Shown here piece after piece: positions 10,308-21,963 of a DNA stretch of 64,000 nt. The first letter of the stretch is position 1, and the number at the start of each line of letters is the position of its first letter. Below the pieces are notes generated by a model that ran no database searches, was not told the origin of the DNA, and worked only from the letters and a program-made list of their open reading frames with translations. The position numbers and the translations under genes are program-made. This DNA is from Pyrenophora tritici-repentis (taxonomy: Eukaryota > Ascomycota > Dothideomycetes > Pleosporales > Pleosporaceae), in contig NC_089390.1 in NCBI RefSeq assembly GCF_003171515.1, positions 6,076,001 to 6,140,000 of the forward strand, given 5' to 3'.

Positions 10308-10489
10308 TGTAGCGAAGTTGGTGGCTAGAGGATGAGACAGTGGAAGGCAGGAAATTTACTTTGTGCGAAATTTTCAAAAAGTGAAAGTGAAGGTGAGTCG
10401 CACGGCTGCACTGTTTACGTCGTCTGTGCAAATATTCCAAAGTGACTACGACTACCACACTCATAGCATGGTCTATACGTCAACTTACT

Positions 10490-12247
10490 CTAAGCCAGCC
10501 GCAATCCATTCTCTTCGGGCTTGAACCATTCCTTGAGCAAATCGTCCAAGATGCCCATGGCGCCTTCTTTGGCCTCATGGCTGTTTTTTCCCTGGCACTC
10601 AATGTAAAGCTTGATCTTCGGTTCCGTCCCACTTCCTCTGACTGTGAACACGGCCCCATCATCCAGCTCACACGTGATCATCTGACTACTCACATCTACC
10701 GGAAGATCTGGTTTGTGGTCCTTGCTCTTTGAGTCATAGCCCAGGGTCAGATCGCGCCAACGGACGATCTTGCGGTTCCCGATGGTGGTAGGGTGCGGGT
10801 CGCCCAATGCACGGATCGCAGTGAACACGGCCGTGGTAACGGACGGCGAAGGCGATACAAGGTATGTGTTTGCGTCTTCGAAGTAACCAAGATACTTGTA
10901 AAGTTCCTGTAGCTTGGCATACGGAGTAAGACCCTGCTTAGACCATTGTGACGCAGCTATGAGGAAGACTGCTGCTGCGCTGATCGAGTCCTTGTCGTGT
11001 ACCGTCTGAGGAATCATGTAGCCCAAGGCCTCTTCGAAGGCGAACAAGACGTCGTAGCCTTGGCTATCAAGCTGGCGAGCTACGTTGCCTAGCCATTTGA
11101 AGCCAGTCAAGGTTTCAGTAAACTTAAACCCTTCCTTCTTCGCTAGAGCTGCAAGCATCCTGGAACTGACTGTGGATGCCAACATCGCAAGCTTCTCTCG
11201 CGGCCTATCCTTTGGATAGCGTTCGAAGAGATAAGAGCCGAGAAGCATGCCAAGTTGATTCCCAGTGAAGATGTGCCATTTGTCTCCTACTTTCTCTGCA
11301 GCTGCAAGTCGATCTGCGTCAGGGTCGCTAGCGAGGATCAGAGGTATCAACGACTTCTCTGCCGTCTCGATTGCGAGATCGAGCGCCCCCTTTTCTTCAG
11401 GGTTGGGGAATTTTACTGTAGGAAAGTCGGGGTCTGGTTGTGCTTGGGCTTCCACGACGGTCATCTGAGAAGCAATTCCGAGTGTCTCTGTGCATCGCTG
11501 CATCGCCGGAAGCCCGACACCATGCATGGGAGTATAAACAAACCTAAGCTCTTTGTCCATTTTGACGGTGGCATGCTCAGGCTGCGCTGCGAAGAGGATG
11601 GCTTTGTGGTACTTGTCTTGGACAAGACCTAAGCTTCCCTCCACAAGAAGCGATGCGCCGTCTTCCACCACCGATGTATCCCAAGTGACGGGCTTCAGGT
11701 TTTCCAGTATGGATTCGGCGATCCCGCTATCGTGCGGGGGAATGATTTGACAACCGTTTGACCAGTACACTTTGTATCCGTTGTCCTTGGCTGGGTTATG
11801 GCTTGCAGTGATCATGATACCAGCAACAGCCTCAAGCTCTCGCACACCAAAAGGGACCATGGGTGTATGACTCGGCTCCTCATACCACCACACCTTGATG
11901 TCCTTGGCTACGAACGCGGCCGCAGTGAGCATGGCAAACTTCTCTGAATTGTGTCGCGCATCCCGACCGATGACGACTCCCCTCCTCTTTACGTTCTTTT
12001 CGGTCTTCAAGAGGTATGCGGCCAGCCCCTGTGAGGCTTGGATGACTGTTAGTGAGTTCATACAAGCGAAACCACCCTGCATAGGTCCTCTGAGTCCAGC
12101 TGTGCCAAAAGCGATGCGGTGTCGTAGCCGTCTTTCGAGCTCATCATTGTCGCCATTGACCAGAAGTTTGTAGATTTCGTCCCTCGTTGTCTCGTCTTCA
12201 TCAAGCTCCAGCCACTCTTTCGCCAGCTCTTTAATATCCTTGGCCAT
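10490..12247 (-). CDS. Phosphoglucomutase-2 / phosphopentomutase family enzyme
   Basis: A 585-aa alpha-D-phosphohexomutase. These enzymes move a phosphate between C1 and C5/C6 through a phosphoserine. Visible signatures are F-G-T-A-G-L-R-G (47-54), the catalytic T-A-S-H-N-P with the phosphorylated serine at ~149, the Mg-binding D-P-D-A-D-R (308-313), the sugar-binding F-E-E-A-L-G-Y (~404-410) and the phosphate-binding R-G-S-G-T-E-P-K (537-544). All key residues are intact, and the length fits the family. The sequence type is that of yeast Pgm3/Prm15 and human PGM2 (ribose-1-phosphate to ribose-5-phosphate), not the classic Pgm1/2, so cytosolic phosphopentomutase is the likeliest role. There is no intron in the coding region. 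It is divergent from the desaturase gene (568 bp apart). Confidence 0.93.
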   Translation of the reverse strand: MAKDIKELAKEWLELDEDETTRDEIYKLLVNGDNDELERRLRHRIAFGTAGLRGPMQGGFACMNSLTVIQASQGLAAYLLKTEKNVKRRGVVIGRDARHNSEKFAMLTAAAFVAKDIKVWWYEEPSHTPMVPFGVRELEAVAGIMITASHNPAKDNGYKVYWSNGCQIIPPHDSGIAESILENLKPVTWDTSVVEDGASLLVEGSLGLVQDKYHKAILFAAQPEHATVKMDKELRFVYTPMHGVGLPAMQRCTETLGIASQMTVVEAQAQPDPDFPTVKFPNPEEKGALDLAIETAEKSLIPLILASDPDADRLAAAEKVGDKWHIFTGNQLGMLLGSYLFERYPKDRPREKLAMLASTVSSRMLAALAKKEGFKFTETLTGFKWLGNVARQLDSQGYDVLFAFEEALGYMIPQTVHDKDSISAAAVFLIAASQWSKQGLTPYAKLQELYKYLGYFEDANTYLVSPSPSVTTAVFTAIRALGDPHPTTIGNRKIVRWRDLTLGYDSKSKDHKPDLPVDVSSQMITCELDDGAVFTVRGSGTEPKIKLYIECQGKNSHEAKEGAMGILDDLLKEWFKPEENGLRLA

Positions 12248-12814
12248 TATGGATGCCGTAAAGTCAAATGCGAGTTCACAGGGAATGGGAGATGAAGAGT
12301 CACCAGACGTTTATTCGAGAAGTTTATAGAAAGCTCGGCTGTAGTCAGGACTTGCCAATCTGGTGACGGCGGAGTTGGCCGAAGGAAAGCGCGCAACAAC
12401 GTGTCTCGGTGGGCACCTGCCAACTTCTGTCCTGGAAGAGTTCCCAGTCTAGACACAAGAGTAATGAGCTGATACTTACGCGACTGCTACAGATAGTGTC
12501 CCGGCGTCGTAAGAGGCCTGGAATGTGATGGACCTGATGGCTTTCTCTGGTGCGCTTGTGGCGAGTGTTGGCGCGCAACGTGGGGGCAGGCGGTGCAAAG
12601 GCGCAAGGGTCCCAAGCAGCCATACAACTTTATCACCTCACCGGCTTCCTTTTCACTGGCTGGCTCCGGCACAGCTCTCCGCGAGGTCGCCTTACTGTTT
12701 TCTTTATAGGAGCTATCATCTGATCTTTTTGGTCTCTAAATTGTGCATCAATTGAGCCTCATATTCGCGGAAGCCGAGTCCGTTCACTCTGTGTACCACC
12801 GCCTCGTGTCGATA
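12248..12814. promoter_or_regulatory. Shared upstream region of phosphomutase and desaturase
   Basis: The two genes are transcribed away from each other with 567 bp between start codons. No named element stands out. An upstream exon or a 5'-UTR intron is possible on either side. Confidence 0.4.
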
Positions 12815-14571
12815 ATGGCTACTCGGGTAGACCGAAAGTCCAAAGTGCTCAGTCGGCGGGAGATTGAGGCCCAGATTGCCAATGGACGCTCTATAGTGAT
12901 AGTAGACAACAAGGTCTTGAAGGTCGACGCATGGTTGCCATATCATCCAGGCGGTGACAAAGCAATACTTCACATGGTTGGACGCGACGCAACGGACGAG
13001 GTCACTCGGTACGTGCATTCATGGCTCAGATGAGTTTTAAATTGACAATATACCCCAGATTTCACTCTGCGCAAACGCTCGAGTCCATGAACCGCTACCA
13101 GATTGGCCGCATCGAAGGACGCTGGAAGAACTTCTTGCCGCCGATCCAAGGAGGAAAGTTTAGGACACAAGAAGAACTGGATAGACTATCAGACGAAGAA
13201 TATGCGGAATCATACTCCTGGTCTGAGCAAGAGACAGTTAGCTCGGCCTCTTCTGCGGATAACAGCCCGCTTTTCGAACCGGCCGACAAGTCTTCTGCGT
13301 CGATTCGTAAACGCAACGGGGACGGCATTGGCAGAGCTTCTTCGATCTCCAGTGTTTCTTCGGTCGAGCTCGACCAAGAAAAGATTGTCCCAAAGATGTC
13401 AGTGCTCGACAGGCGAACACAAGAAGAGCTGGACTTCGACAAGGCCAAATACCCGTCCCTAGACCCTGCCACCCAAGACGCCATCACGCAAAAATACCGA
13501 GAGCTACAAGTACGGATAAAGCGGGAGGGACTCTATGATTGCAACTATACCGCGTATGGCATTGAATGCTTACGCTATGCATCTTTTTTGTGCGCATTCC
13601 TATTCCTTCTGCGGTCGGGTTGGTACATCACTAGTGCTATTCCACTTGCGTGTCTTTGGCACCAGCTCACATTCACCGTCCATGATGCTGGACACATGGG
13701 CATTACCCACGACTTTACGACCGACTCAACTATCGCAATGTTTATCGCCTCGTACATGGGCGGTCTCAGCGCTTGTTGGTGGAAGTACAACCACAATGTA
13801 CACCACCTCGTCACGAATCATCCCGAACACGATCCTGACATTCAGTACATTCCTTTCTTCTCAATCACCCATCGATTCATGGAGAGTCTCACAACGACCT
13901 TCTACGAATGGGTCATGGAGTACGATGCCTTTGCAAAAGTCATGATTCGGGTCCAGCACTATACGTATTACCCAATCATGCTGTTCGCACGCTTCAACCT
14001 TTACAGGTTATCATGGATGTATCTGCTCCTTGGTAAAGGCCCTAAGAAAGGCCCCGCTTGGTGGCATCGCTACTTCGAGATCGTCGGCATGGTTGTCTTT
14101 TGGACTTGGTTCGGCTATGGGGTCGTATACAAGTCTATACCAGACAACAGCAGTCGCATCTGGTTCGTGCTGATTGTGCATGCACTGACCTCGCCGCTTC
14201 ACATACAGATTACCCTGTCTCACTTCGCAATGAGCACAGCAGATCTAGGAATCCACGAGTCTTTTGCCCAGAAGATGCTACGAACGACCATGGATGTCGA
14301 CTGCCCGCAATGGCTTGACTTCTTCCATGGTGGCTTGCAATTTCAAGCCATTCATCATCTGTATCCTCGCATCCCCAGGCACAATCTACGCAAGACACAG
14401 AAGTTGGTGCAAGACTTCTGTAACGAGGTCAACATACCATATGCGTTATATGGCTTTGTAGATGGCAATAAGCTGGTCGTAGGGCGGCTGGCTGATGTAG
14501 CAAGGCAGGCCGCCATCTTCGCCCAGTGCCAGCGGACGATAGTTGCAGAAGGTGATTATGGAATACATTGA
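12815..14571 (+). CDS. Delta-8 sphingolipid desaturase with N-terminal cytochrome b5
   Basis: A membrane di-iron desaturase of the ER that should introduce the delta-8 double bond in the long-chain base of glucosylceramides. Exons 12815-13008 and 13059-14571 join across a 50-nt intron (13009-13058, GTACGT..CCCAG), giving 568 aa. The intron falls inside the cytochrome b5 fold, between the heme ligand motif H-P-G-G (~44-47) and the second heme His in F-H-S (~67). The three histidine boxes are present: H-D-A-G-H (~273-277), H-N-V-H-H (~310-314) and Q-A-I-H-H (~494-498), the last with the glutamine typical of b5-fused front-end desaturases. A Ser/Asp-rich insert (~95-155) separates the b5 and desaturase parts. 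The family also contains delta-5/6 fatty acid desaturases, but the insert and motif set favour the sphingolipid enzyme. Confidence 0.9.
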
Positions 14572-15401
14572 GACATATTTCAGTCCATGATTGATTTAGC
14601 AGTAGATATACAAAATTATAGGCTAGATGATTATCATGATCTCCGTGAGTAGCGTTCAGTGGTTTGTCTTCTTCGAGTACTCATAGTCGTGCAACGTCGA
14701 CGCTAGAAAATACTTGCTTCGCAATGGATCTTCATGCATAACCGTAAGATGCCTAGATCCCTAACCGTTCGGATCAGTTTCCGATACGAAGGCAAAGGGT
14801 CCACTACTTTGTCCGCCGTGTTCCGGCCGGCAGACAAACCTTCTGACTTGATTTCTAACCATATCACCAACATAGAAGCCGTTGCATGTAGATATCACAT
14901 CATACCAGCCTTATGGTCGACAGATGTAATCTAACAATCCAACATTGAAAGATCTCACCCCATGGCTGATGTTAGACGATTGACAGGGACGCGTTCATAC
15001 TAGCGCGGGTTTGAGGGCAACCCCACATACATCACACCATGACGTACCTGACGTAGTTATGCTAACAAACGGAGCTCGAATGCGCCAAAAGGAAAGTCGT
15101 TGGTATGACATCGATGTATCGTACTACATTAGAGCCAATGGCATTGCCTCAATGGAACATAGAAAGCTCCAACTTTCAGGCTGCAAGTTTTTCAAGCACG
15201 CCTGTTAATTCGCACCTGCTTAAAGCCACTCTATCCCTGATTTTCCGGTGAACTTACTTATCAATCAAAGAATCTTTCTTCTTCATACTGCGCTTTTCAA
15301 CACGAGTAGCGCCGGTGACACCTAATCGCGTCACCAAGCCCAAGTTAACCTGAACCCCCATTCAAAGCTCAACATCACCGGTTTCTCAGTACAACGCGAA
15401 T
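14572..15401. other. Intergenic region before phosphoketolase
   Basis: 830 bp. The 3' end of the desaturase and the promoter/5' UTR of the phosphoketolase. The last ~100 bases are C-rich (ACCTGAACCCCCATTC), typical of fungal leaders. No gene is supported. Confidence 0.4.
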
Positions 15402-18079
15402 ATGGATGCCATGGCAGCAAAAGCCCCGGCGGACCCAGAGACCGTTTCTGAGGATGTTGAACACCTGAGTCTTTCTGCCTATGGTCCAGCAAGGGCGTCA
15501 ATCACCGAACATCCACTCAGCGATGATGAGGTGCGAAAGATGACAGACTACTTCCATGCGTCGCTATACATGTGCCTAGGCATGATTTACCTCCGTCGGA
15601 ATCCTCTATTGCGCGAACCTCTTACCCTAGATCACATCAAGCGACGACTATTGGGACATTGGGGCTCAGATGCTGGACAGAGCTTTACGTATATTCACAT
15701 GGTATGGGCGCACGTAAACGACAAGACCTGGAACCATACACTAACAGAATTCTCCAAATAGAACCGCCTGATCAAAAAGTATGATCTCGACGCCATCTTC
15801 ATCTCTGGTCCTGGTCATGGTGCGCCTGCAGTCCTCTCCAACAGCTTTTTGGAGGGCGTCTACTCAGAGGTGTATCCTGAAAAGAGCGAGGATGAAGAGG
15901 GTATGAAACGCTTCTTCAGATCCTTCTCATTCCCTGGTGGAATTGGATCCCATGCTACGCCTGAGACGCCCGGTAGCTTACACGAGGGTGGTGAACTCGG
16001 TTATTCCATCTCCCACGCTTTCGGCGCAGTATTCGATCACCCAGATTTGATTGCACTCACAATGGTTGGCGACGGCGAATCAGAGACTGGCCCGCTGGCT
16101 ACAAGCTGGCATTCCACAAAGTTCCTCAATCCGATTACTGACGGTGCTGTTTTACCCATTCTTCACTTGAACGGCTACAAGGTATGTTGTCATGATACAG
16201 TAATTCATGTTCACTTTACTCACCGCAGTTAGATCAACAATCCGACTGTTCTCGCTCGTGTAAGCCACAAGGAGCTCGAAGCACTGTTCATTGGATACGG
16301 ATGGACGCCCTACTTTGTTGAAGGAAGCGACATTCCCTCCATGCATCAAGCCATGGCTGCCACTATGGAGCGATGTGTTACCAAGATCAGGGAGTACCAG
16401 AAAGAGGCGCGGGATTCGGGCAAAGCTTTCCGGCCTCGTTGGCCTATGATCATCCTCCGTACACCTAAGGGATGGACTGGACCCCGCAAGGTTGACGGAG
16501 ATCATTTCTTGGAGGGCTTCTGGCGTGCACATCAGGTTCCTCTCACCAATGTCCTCAAAGACAAGTCGCAGCTCAAGCTCCTCGAGGAGTGGATGCGTGG
16601 ATATGGGCCCGACAAGCACTTTGACGAGAACGGCAAGCTCATTCCCGAGCTTCGAGAGTTGGCACCGACCGGTAACAGGAGGATGAGCGCTAACCCAGTT
16701 ACAAACGGTGGCGCGATCCGACGCAAGCTCCATGTTCCTGACTTCCGTAATTACTCTGTCGAGGTCACGAAGGGAGGTGTTGCAAAGATGGGTAGCATGG
16801 CAAACTTCGCTGCCTTCCTGCGTGATGTGATCAGGGACAACCCGAAGGATTTCCGCCTCTTTGGTCCTGATGAGACTCAGTCCAACAAGCTAGACAAGGT
16901 CTACGAAGCGGGAAAGAAAGTCTGGCTGGCTGACTACTTTGAAGAAGACAAGGATGGCGGTAATCTGGTTCACGATGGACGTGTGATGGAAATGCTGTCC
17001 GAGCATACGGTAGAGGTGAGTAGGCAATCAAATTCCGAAGACATATTGCTAACTTTAATAGGGATGGCTAGAAGGCTACATTCTATCTGGACGACACGGC
17101 TTGCTGAACAGCTACGAGCCTTTCATTCACATCATCGACTCCATGGTCAACCAGCACTGCAAGTGGATCGAAAAGTGTCTCGAAGTGGAGTGGAGGCAGA
17201 AGATTGCTTCGCTCAACATCCTACTCACATCGACCGTATGGCGTCAAGACCACAACGGTTTCACCCATCAGGATCCTGGTAAGGAGGACCCACTTCAATC
17301 TTGCCAGCACATTCTCTAATGCATACCCAGGTTTCCTCGACGTCGTAGCCAACAAGAGCCCCGAGGTCGTCCGCATCTACCTTCCACCCGACGCCAACTG
17401 CCTCCTCTCAACCATGAACCACTGTCTCCGCAGCGAAAACTACGTCAATGTAATCGTAGCTGACAAGCAAGAACACCTCCAGTTCCTCACCATGGAACAG
17501 GCCATTGCCCACTGCACAAAAGGTGTCGGCATTTGGGAGTGGGCCAGCAACGACAGCGGTGCAGAACCAGACATCGTCATGGCATCTTGTGGTGACGTGT
17601 CCACGCATGAATCCCTGGCTGCCACCGCACTCCTCCGCACACACCTCCCCGACCTAAAGATCCGCTTCGTGAACGTAGTCGACTTGTTCAAGCTCATCGA
17701 CGATGGCCAGCACCCCCACGGCCTCAAGGCGCACGAGTACAAGGCCATCTTCACAGACGACGTACCCTGTATCTTCAACTTCCATTCGTACCCCTGGTTG
17801 GTTCACCGCCTTACCTACGGCCGTAAGGGCCAGCAGAACTTGCTCGTCCGCGGTTACAGGGAGAAGGGTAACATCGATACACCGCTTGAGCTGGCTATTC
17901 GGAACGGCACTGATCGCTTTAGTCTGGCGATTGATGCGCTGGATAAGATCAGGAATCTGGGCAATAGGGGTGCGGCGACGAGGGAGAAGCTGCTGGATGA
18001 GCAGATCAAGGCGAAGAATTATGCATATCATGAGGGTATTGATCCGTCATGGACGGAGGAGTGGGTTTGGCCTTTCTAG
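15402..18079 (+). CDS. Xylulose-5-phosphate/fructose-6-phosphate phosphoketolase
   Basis: A thiamine-diphosphate enzyme that splits xylulose-5-phosphate (or fructose-6-phosphate) with inorganic phosphate to acetyl-phosphate plus glyceraldehyde-3-phosphate (or erythrose-4-phosphate). Five exons (15402-15701, 15762-16181, 16233-17015, 17062-17278, 17331-18079) join in frame to 822 aa, the usual length. Introns are 46-60 nt. Signatures include the glycine-rich G-P-G-H-G-A-P loop, [20 protein letters not shown] and the ThDP motif [24 protein letters not shown] segment and a C-terminal W-V-W-P-F follow. The enzyme is cytosolic in fungi. Fungal copies are thought to descend from bacteria by old transfer, but composition and introns here match neighbours. 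It converges with the kinesin gene. Confidence 0.95.
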
Positions 18080-18445
18080 GTCCTTGGATGAGGTGAGGCT
18101 GTTTCGGTGAGAAAGGGAGTAGTACCACCCACAGATGCAATGAACGATGGCAGTGAATGTAATGTAATGATGAGATATAATTTTTTTGCCTCAAGCCTGG
18201 ACAGCGAATAATATAGGCGAATACAACAGGCCGACTAAAAGTAATAAGTTATGCATCGCAGACAATGTATGTGCCGCGGCAAGGTAGTCAAGAATTACCC
18301 AAAAAGAAAACGCCCATGCTATGCAAAAAAACAGACAGAAGTCGCCAACCTCTCGGTTCGACGAACTTTTACCGTAAACGCCCCCATGCCAAACACCATG
18401 CTTTGCTTCTGCGGAAAATCGAACAGCAACAATACTCACAGCTAC
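18080..18445. other. Convergent 3' region (phosphoketolase / kinesin)
   Basis: 366 bp holding the 3' UTRs of two convergent genes. Nothing else is seen. Confidence 0.4.
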
Positions 18446-20881
18446 TCAAAAGTCATAATCAACACTCAACCCCAACCCCAACCCTAACCCCAACCGCATA
18501 TTCTCCACTGTCTTGCCTCCAACACCCTTGAGCATAGCCAACGATTCCAAGTCCATGATCTCAGCGTCGTCCATTTCCATGAGGCAGTTTACAATACTAT
18601 CAGCCTTCTTCGCACCGACACCTTTGAGCGCCTTGATCTTGATGACATCGCGGGAGTTGATAATCTTGAGGAGCTGGGACGTTCGGGGAGTTTGTTCGGC
18701 GGGGTTAACGGTCGTAGTAGCGGTAGTCTTGGTAGGCGTGGTGGCGGCGTCACGGAAGATGGGCAGTTTCTTGGTGGTCTTCTTGGGTTTGCGGGCGGCG
18801 GCCTTGGGCTTGTATTGGATGCTATCGTCGGAGGCGTAGTCGTCTTCGTGGTCGGAGGGCGGGGGCGGGGCGAATTCTTCGTCGTCTTCGGAGTCGTCTT
18901 TGGCTTCGGTCTTGGTGGCCCACTTCGGCTTGGGCTTGGGCTTGGGTTTTGGCGCCTTCAAAGGGGCCATGAGGAGGCTCGATGTTGGTGCGATGGTGTG
19001 GGACGGTAGGTCTACGGGGTCGGCGGCTGGAACAGAGGCTGAGACGGGGGCTGAGACGTGCCTGGTGGCAGTCGTGTTTTCCTCCCTCTTTGCTCGTACC
19101 CGCTCTCCAAGAGTTTTCATCTTGGATTCCAGCTTTGCGTTGTCCGGGAAGAATGGCTGCGCTAGTTGGTACATTCTCAGTGCACTTGCGTCCTCACCAC
19201 GGATGTGATGTTGCTTTGCCATTAGTAAGAATTGCAGGCCTTGCGACTTGCCATCCTCCTCTGTGGCGTTAATACGATGCTCGAGCTCGTCTAATCGCTT
19301 CTGCAACTCGGCTGGTAGTGCTGGAGCAGTATTACCAGCATCTTGCAGCGCCTTTTCCGCAAGTCTCTCGTCCACCTTTTGTGCAATAAGGGCTTCGATT
19401 GACGCTTTTGTCAAAACTGGCTCTCGTCCCGGTATCCGCGAGGTGTTATCCGCCGCTCGATACGTTTTGGTCGGCCGTAACCCGAATGTGCTACTACTGG
19501 GTTCAGCTGCCCGTTTAGGAGGTTCCGCCCGTCGAATGCCCGTGTTCTGTGTAGTATTAGGAACACGAGGAGCAGGTTTGCGAGTATCAGAATATACGGA
19601 GAAAGCCTTAACGGGCTTTTCCCCCTTCTTCTTCTCTGCATCGGCGAGATTGGCATTGGCGACCGCCGCCAGGGGTCGTAGTGGTTGTCGCGCCATAGTC
19701 GCTCCACCAACGCTGCTCGTTGCTGCCAAAGGCTTGACCGCCGTCCTGTACATTGGATCATTCTCCACCTCTGCAATCTCAATCTTCTTGGTCCGGCTTG
19801 CAAAGTTCAAGGAACTTATTGTGTCGAGGTGGTATGCGCGAACGGGAGCGAGGTTGAGAATCATGACAGTGAGGCCCTTGTTCTGCCCTAGCGACAAGAT
19901 TCGTGTCATCTTGGATTCACGGTAGGGTATCCGGCTGGCCTTCTTGTTCATGGCTTCGACACATTGTGCGAGTACGAATAGCGATTTGTTGATAGCAGAG
20001 CTCTCGACGAGGCGCTCCTTGTTGTTTTCAGTTCGACGGTTGTCTTCCGATCCTGCAAGATCAATGCAGGATACACGACTGACGCGGACAGTTTCCTCGG
20101 TTGTTTGGGTAATCTTGACGCAAAGCACAGCGTGTGACCTGGAAGAATGGGCGTTGAGCTATAGGGGTATTAGTAAAATTCCCGCCAGTAGCCCGTAGAT
20201 ACTGACCTTGGTAGAAGATGTTGACCTGTTCATGTTTGCCTGGTCATAGAGCTGCTCGAACTCTTTCAATGTGGGGCATGGCTTCTCAGTCAGGCCGACG
20301 ACAACCGTCTTGCCTTTGTTGTCACGAATTGGCAGGCCGGATGGGGTGCGCTTCTCTGGCGGTTCGAAGAGATCGTATACGCGGTCGCAGTAGATTTCAA
20401 AGTACTCCAGAGCAACTTCGACTTGAACGGCACCTTCTGAATCCTTTTCGATCTTCTTACTTCGTCGGTAGATGGCGCTCAGTAGGCGGGGGATGACACC
20501 TCGCTCGGCCAAGGACTTTCCACCCCGCATCGTGTGCGTTTTTCCGGTACCAGTGCAGCCATGGGCGAATATAGATAGGTCAAAGCCATTGAACAAATGC
20601 TTTACCGTAGGCGCAACTAGCTTGCGGTCAGCTTCAATCCTGGTGGCTGGGAGCCGGGCGCGTTACTCACTCTCAGCATCGAACAATTGCTGCTGCGACG
20701 CGTCCTGTTCGTATACAGAGCTGAACTGGAAGCTGAAGGACTCGGCCTCGTTCTTGGGACTGGGGATGCGCACAACCGAGGGTGTTGTCTCGCCGTCGAG
20801 CGTCTCGGCCGTGACAATGGTGTCCTTGTCGATTTCCTGCTTCAACAGAGGACGAATCCTCGCAACAACGCGTACGCTCAT
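18446..20881 (-). CDS. Kinesin-10 (Kid/KIF22)-like motor with helix-hairpin-helix tail
   Basis: An N-terminal kinesin motor of 777 aa in three exons: 20881-20671, 20616-20207 and 20158-18446 (introns of 54 and 48 nt; the first uses the CTAG acceptor at 20617-20620, which restores D-A-E-I-A-P-T-V). The P-loop G-C-T-G-T-G-K-T lies at ~90-97, switch I N-A-H-S-S-R-S-H at ~209-216 and switch II D-L-A-G-S-E at ~240-245. After the motor come a disordered basic/Pro region, a helical part and an acidic stretch. The end carries a double helix-hairpin-helix segment (K-G-V-G-A-K-K-A-D ... L-K-G-V-G-G-K-T-V), as in the DNA-binding tail of Kid. The expected role is plus-end motor activity linking chromosomes to spindle microtubules. 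The last residues are a Gly-Leu repeat encoded by telomere-like DNA. Confidence 0.9.
18470..18495. repeat. Telomere-like C-rich repeat in kinesin coding end
   Basis: CCCCAA/CCCTAA-type hexamers repeated four times. On the coding (minus) strand this gives four runs of three or four G separated by TT or TTA, encoding alternating Gly-Leu just before the stop codon. The G-rich strand fits the G-quadruplex pattern. Confidence 0.7.
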
Positions 20882-21963
20882 GGTGGTGTCGTGGCCAAAG
20901 GAGAAAGGAAAGGGTTGACCACGGAATATCAGTGAGAAATACCCCCAATCTCCAGTGAAAAGAATGCTGCACCTACCCTGCGGCGTGCGGCGCACGTCTG
21001 GAGTCTAAGCTCGCGATACTTTGAAACGCCAGGCCTAACGCAGCTGGTCCCATGTACTTTCCTTGTTCGTTTCGCTAGTTACCTCAGCAACCCGTCACCG
21101 CCTGAGCGAAAGAACAAGAGACACGTGCAGACCCCATTAACACATCACCGCCATCTCGATCCACATCACTATCGTCGATAACGGTTGATCACGGCTGGCC
21201 ACAGGTACCTATGTGGTCTTTTTCTTCTTCCGACTTGGCTTCCCGTGTGCGGTGCGGTCCCGGTACCGCCTGCGTCTCTGACGTCTCTGGTGCACTGACT
21301 CGTAGAGGAAAGTCTGGATGAGTCTGAATCTGAGACTGCAGCAGACTGTACGGTAGTGTTGTCTGAGAAAGCCACTGCATCGGATGGCGCCAACAGGTCT
21401 CGCAGCTCGCGATGTGGAGCTATTTATGGCGTGTCGGTACCTTGCACGGGAAGCAGACCCGTTCGGCGAAGCGCCTGGTGGAGGTGGCTCAACTATCCCC
21501 AGACGCCATCTCATTGGCCATGGCATGAAACATCAACCCAGCGCATCAGAGCACCACATCCAGTCCTGTACTTGCACACTGTATTTTCTTATAGGGAAAG
21601 GGCGAAATGTCCACATTACAGGGCCCGGCGACAATGCTGGTCCAGTACAACGACCTGTTCTATTCTGTGCTCAAACCGTGCTCAAGGCGGCTAATGCAGC
21701 CTCAAAACCCGCTGGCTGCCCAGGACACCATGATACCCTCACGGTAGCCATCTGAACGAGTAGACAGTGGCTTGCTTGAGACGAACGATATTGTTTCTTT
21801 CCTTGCTGTCTTACCCTGGGGTCTGTTCTCACTTGTCCATCGTTTCTATCAATCGTGCACTTTCTCATATCTTCCCTCAGTCTGTCGTTTTCCCACTCTT
21901 TCTTGCAAGCGCCGTCCTTTTCGTTGGTCAACTTTTCGTTTCGATACTCTAATCGTCTTTCTC
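20882..21963. promoter_or_regulatory. Shared upstream region of kinesin and secreted protein genes
   Basis: 1.08 kb between two divergent start codons. The ~150 bases before the plus-strand start are T/C-rich (leader-like). Several short frames overlap but none is convincing. Confidence 0.4.
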
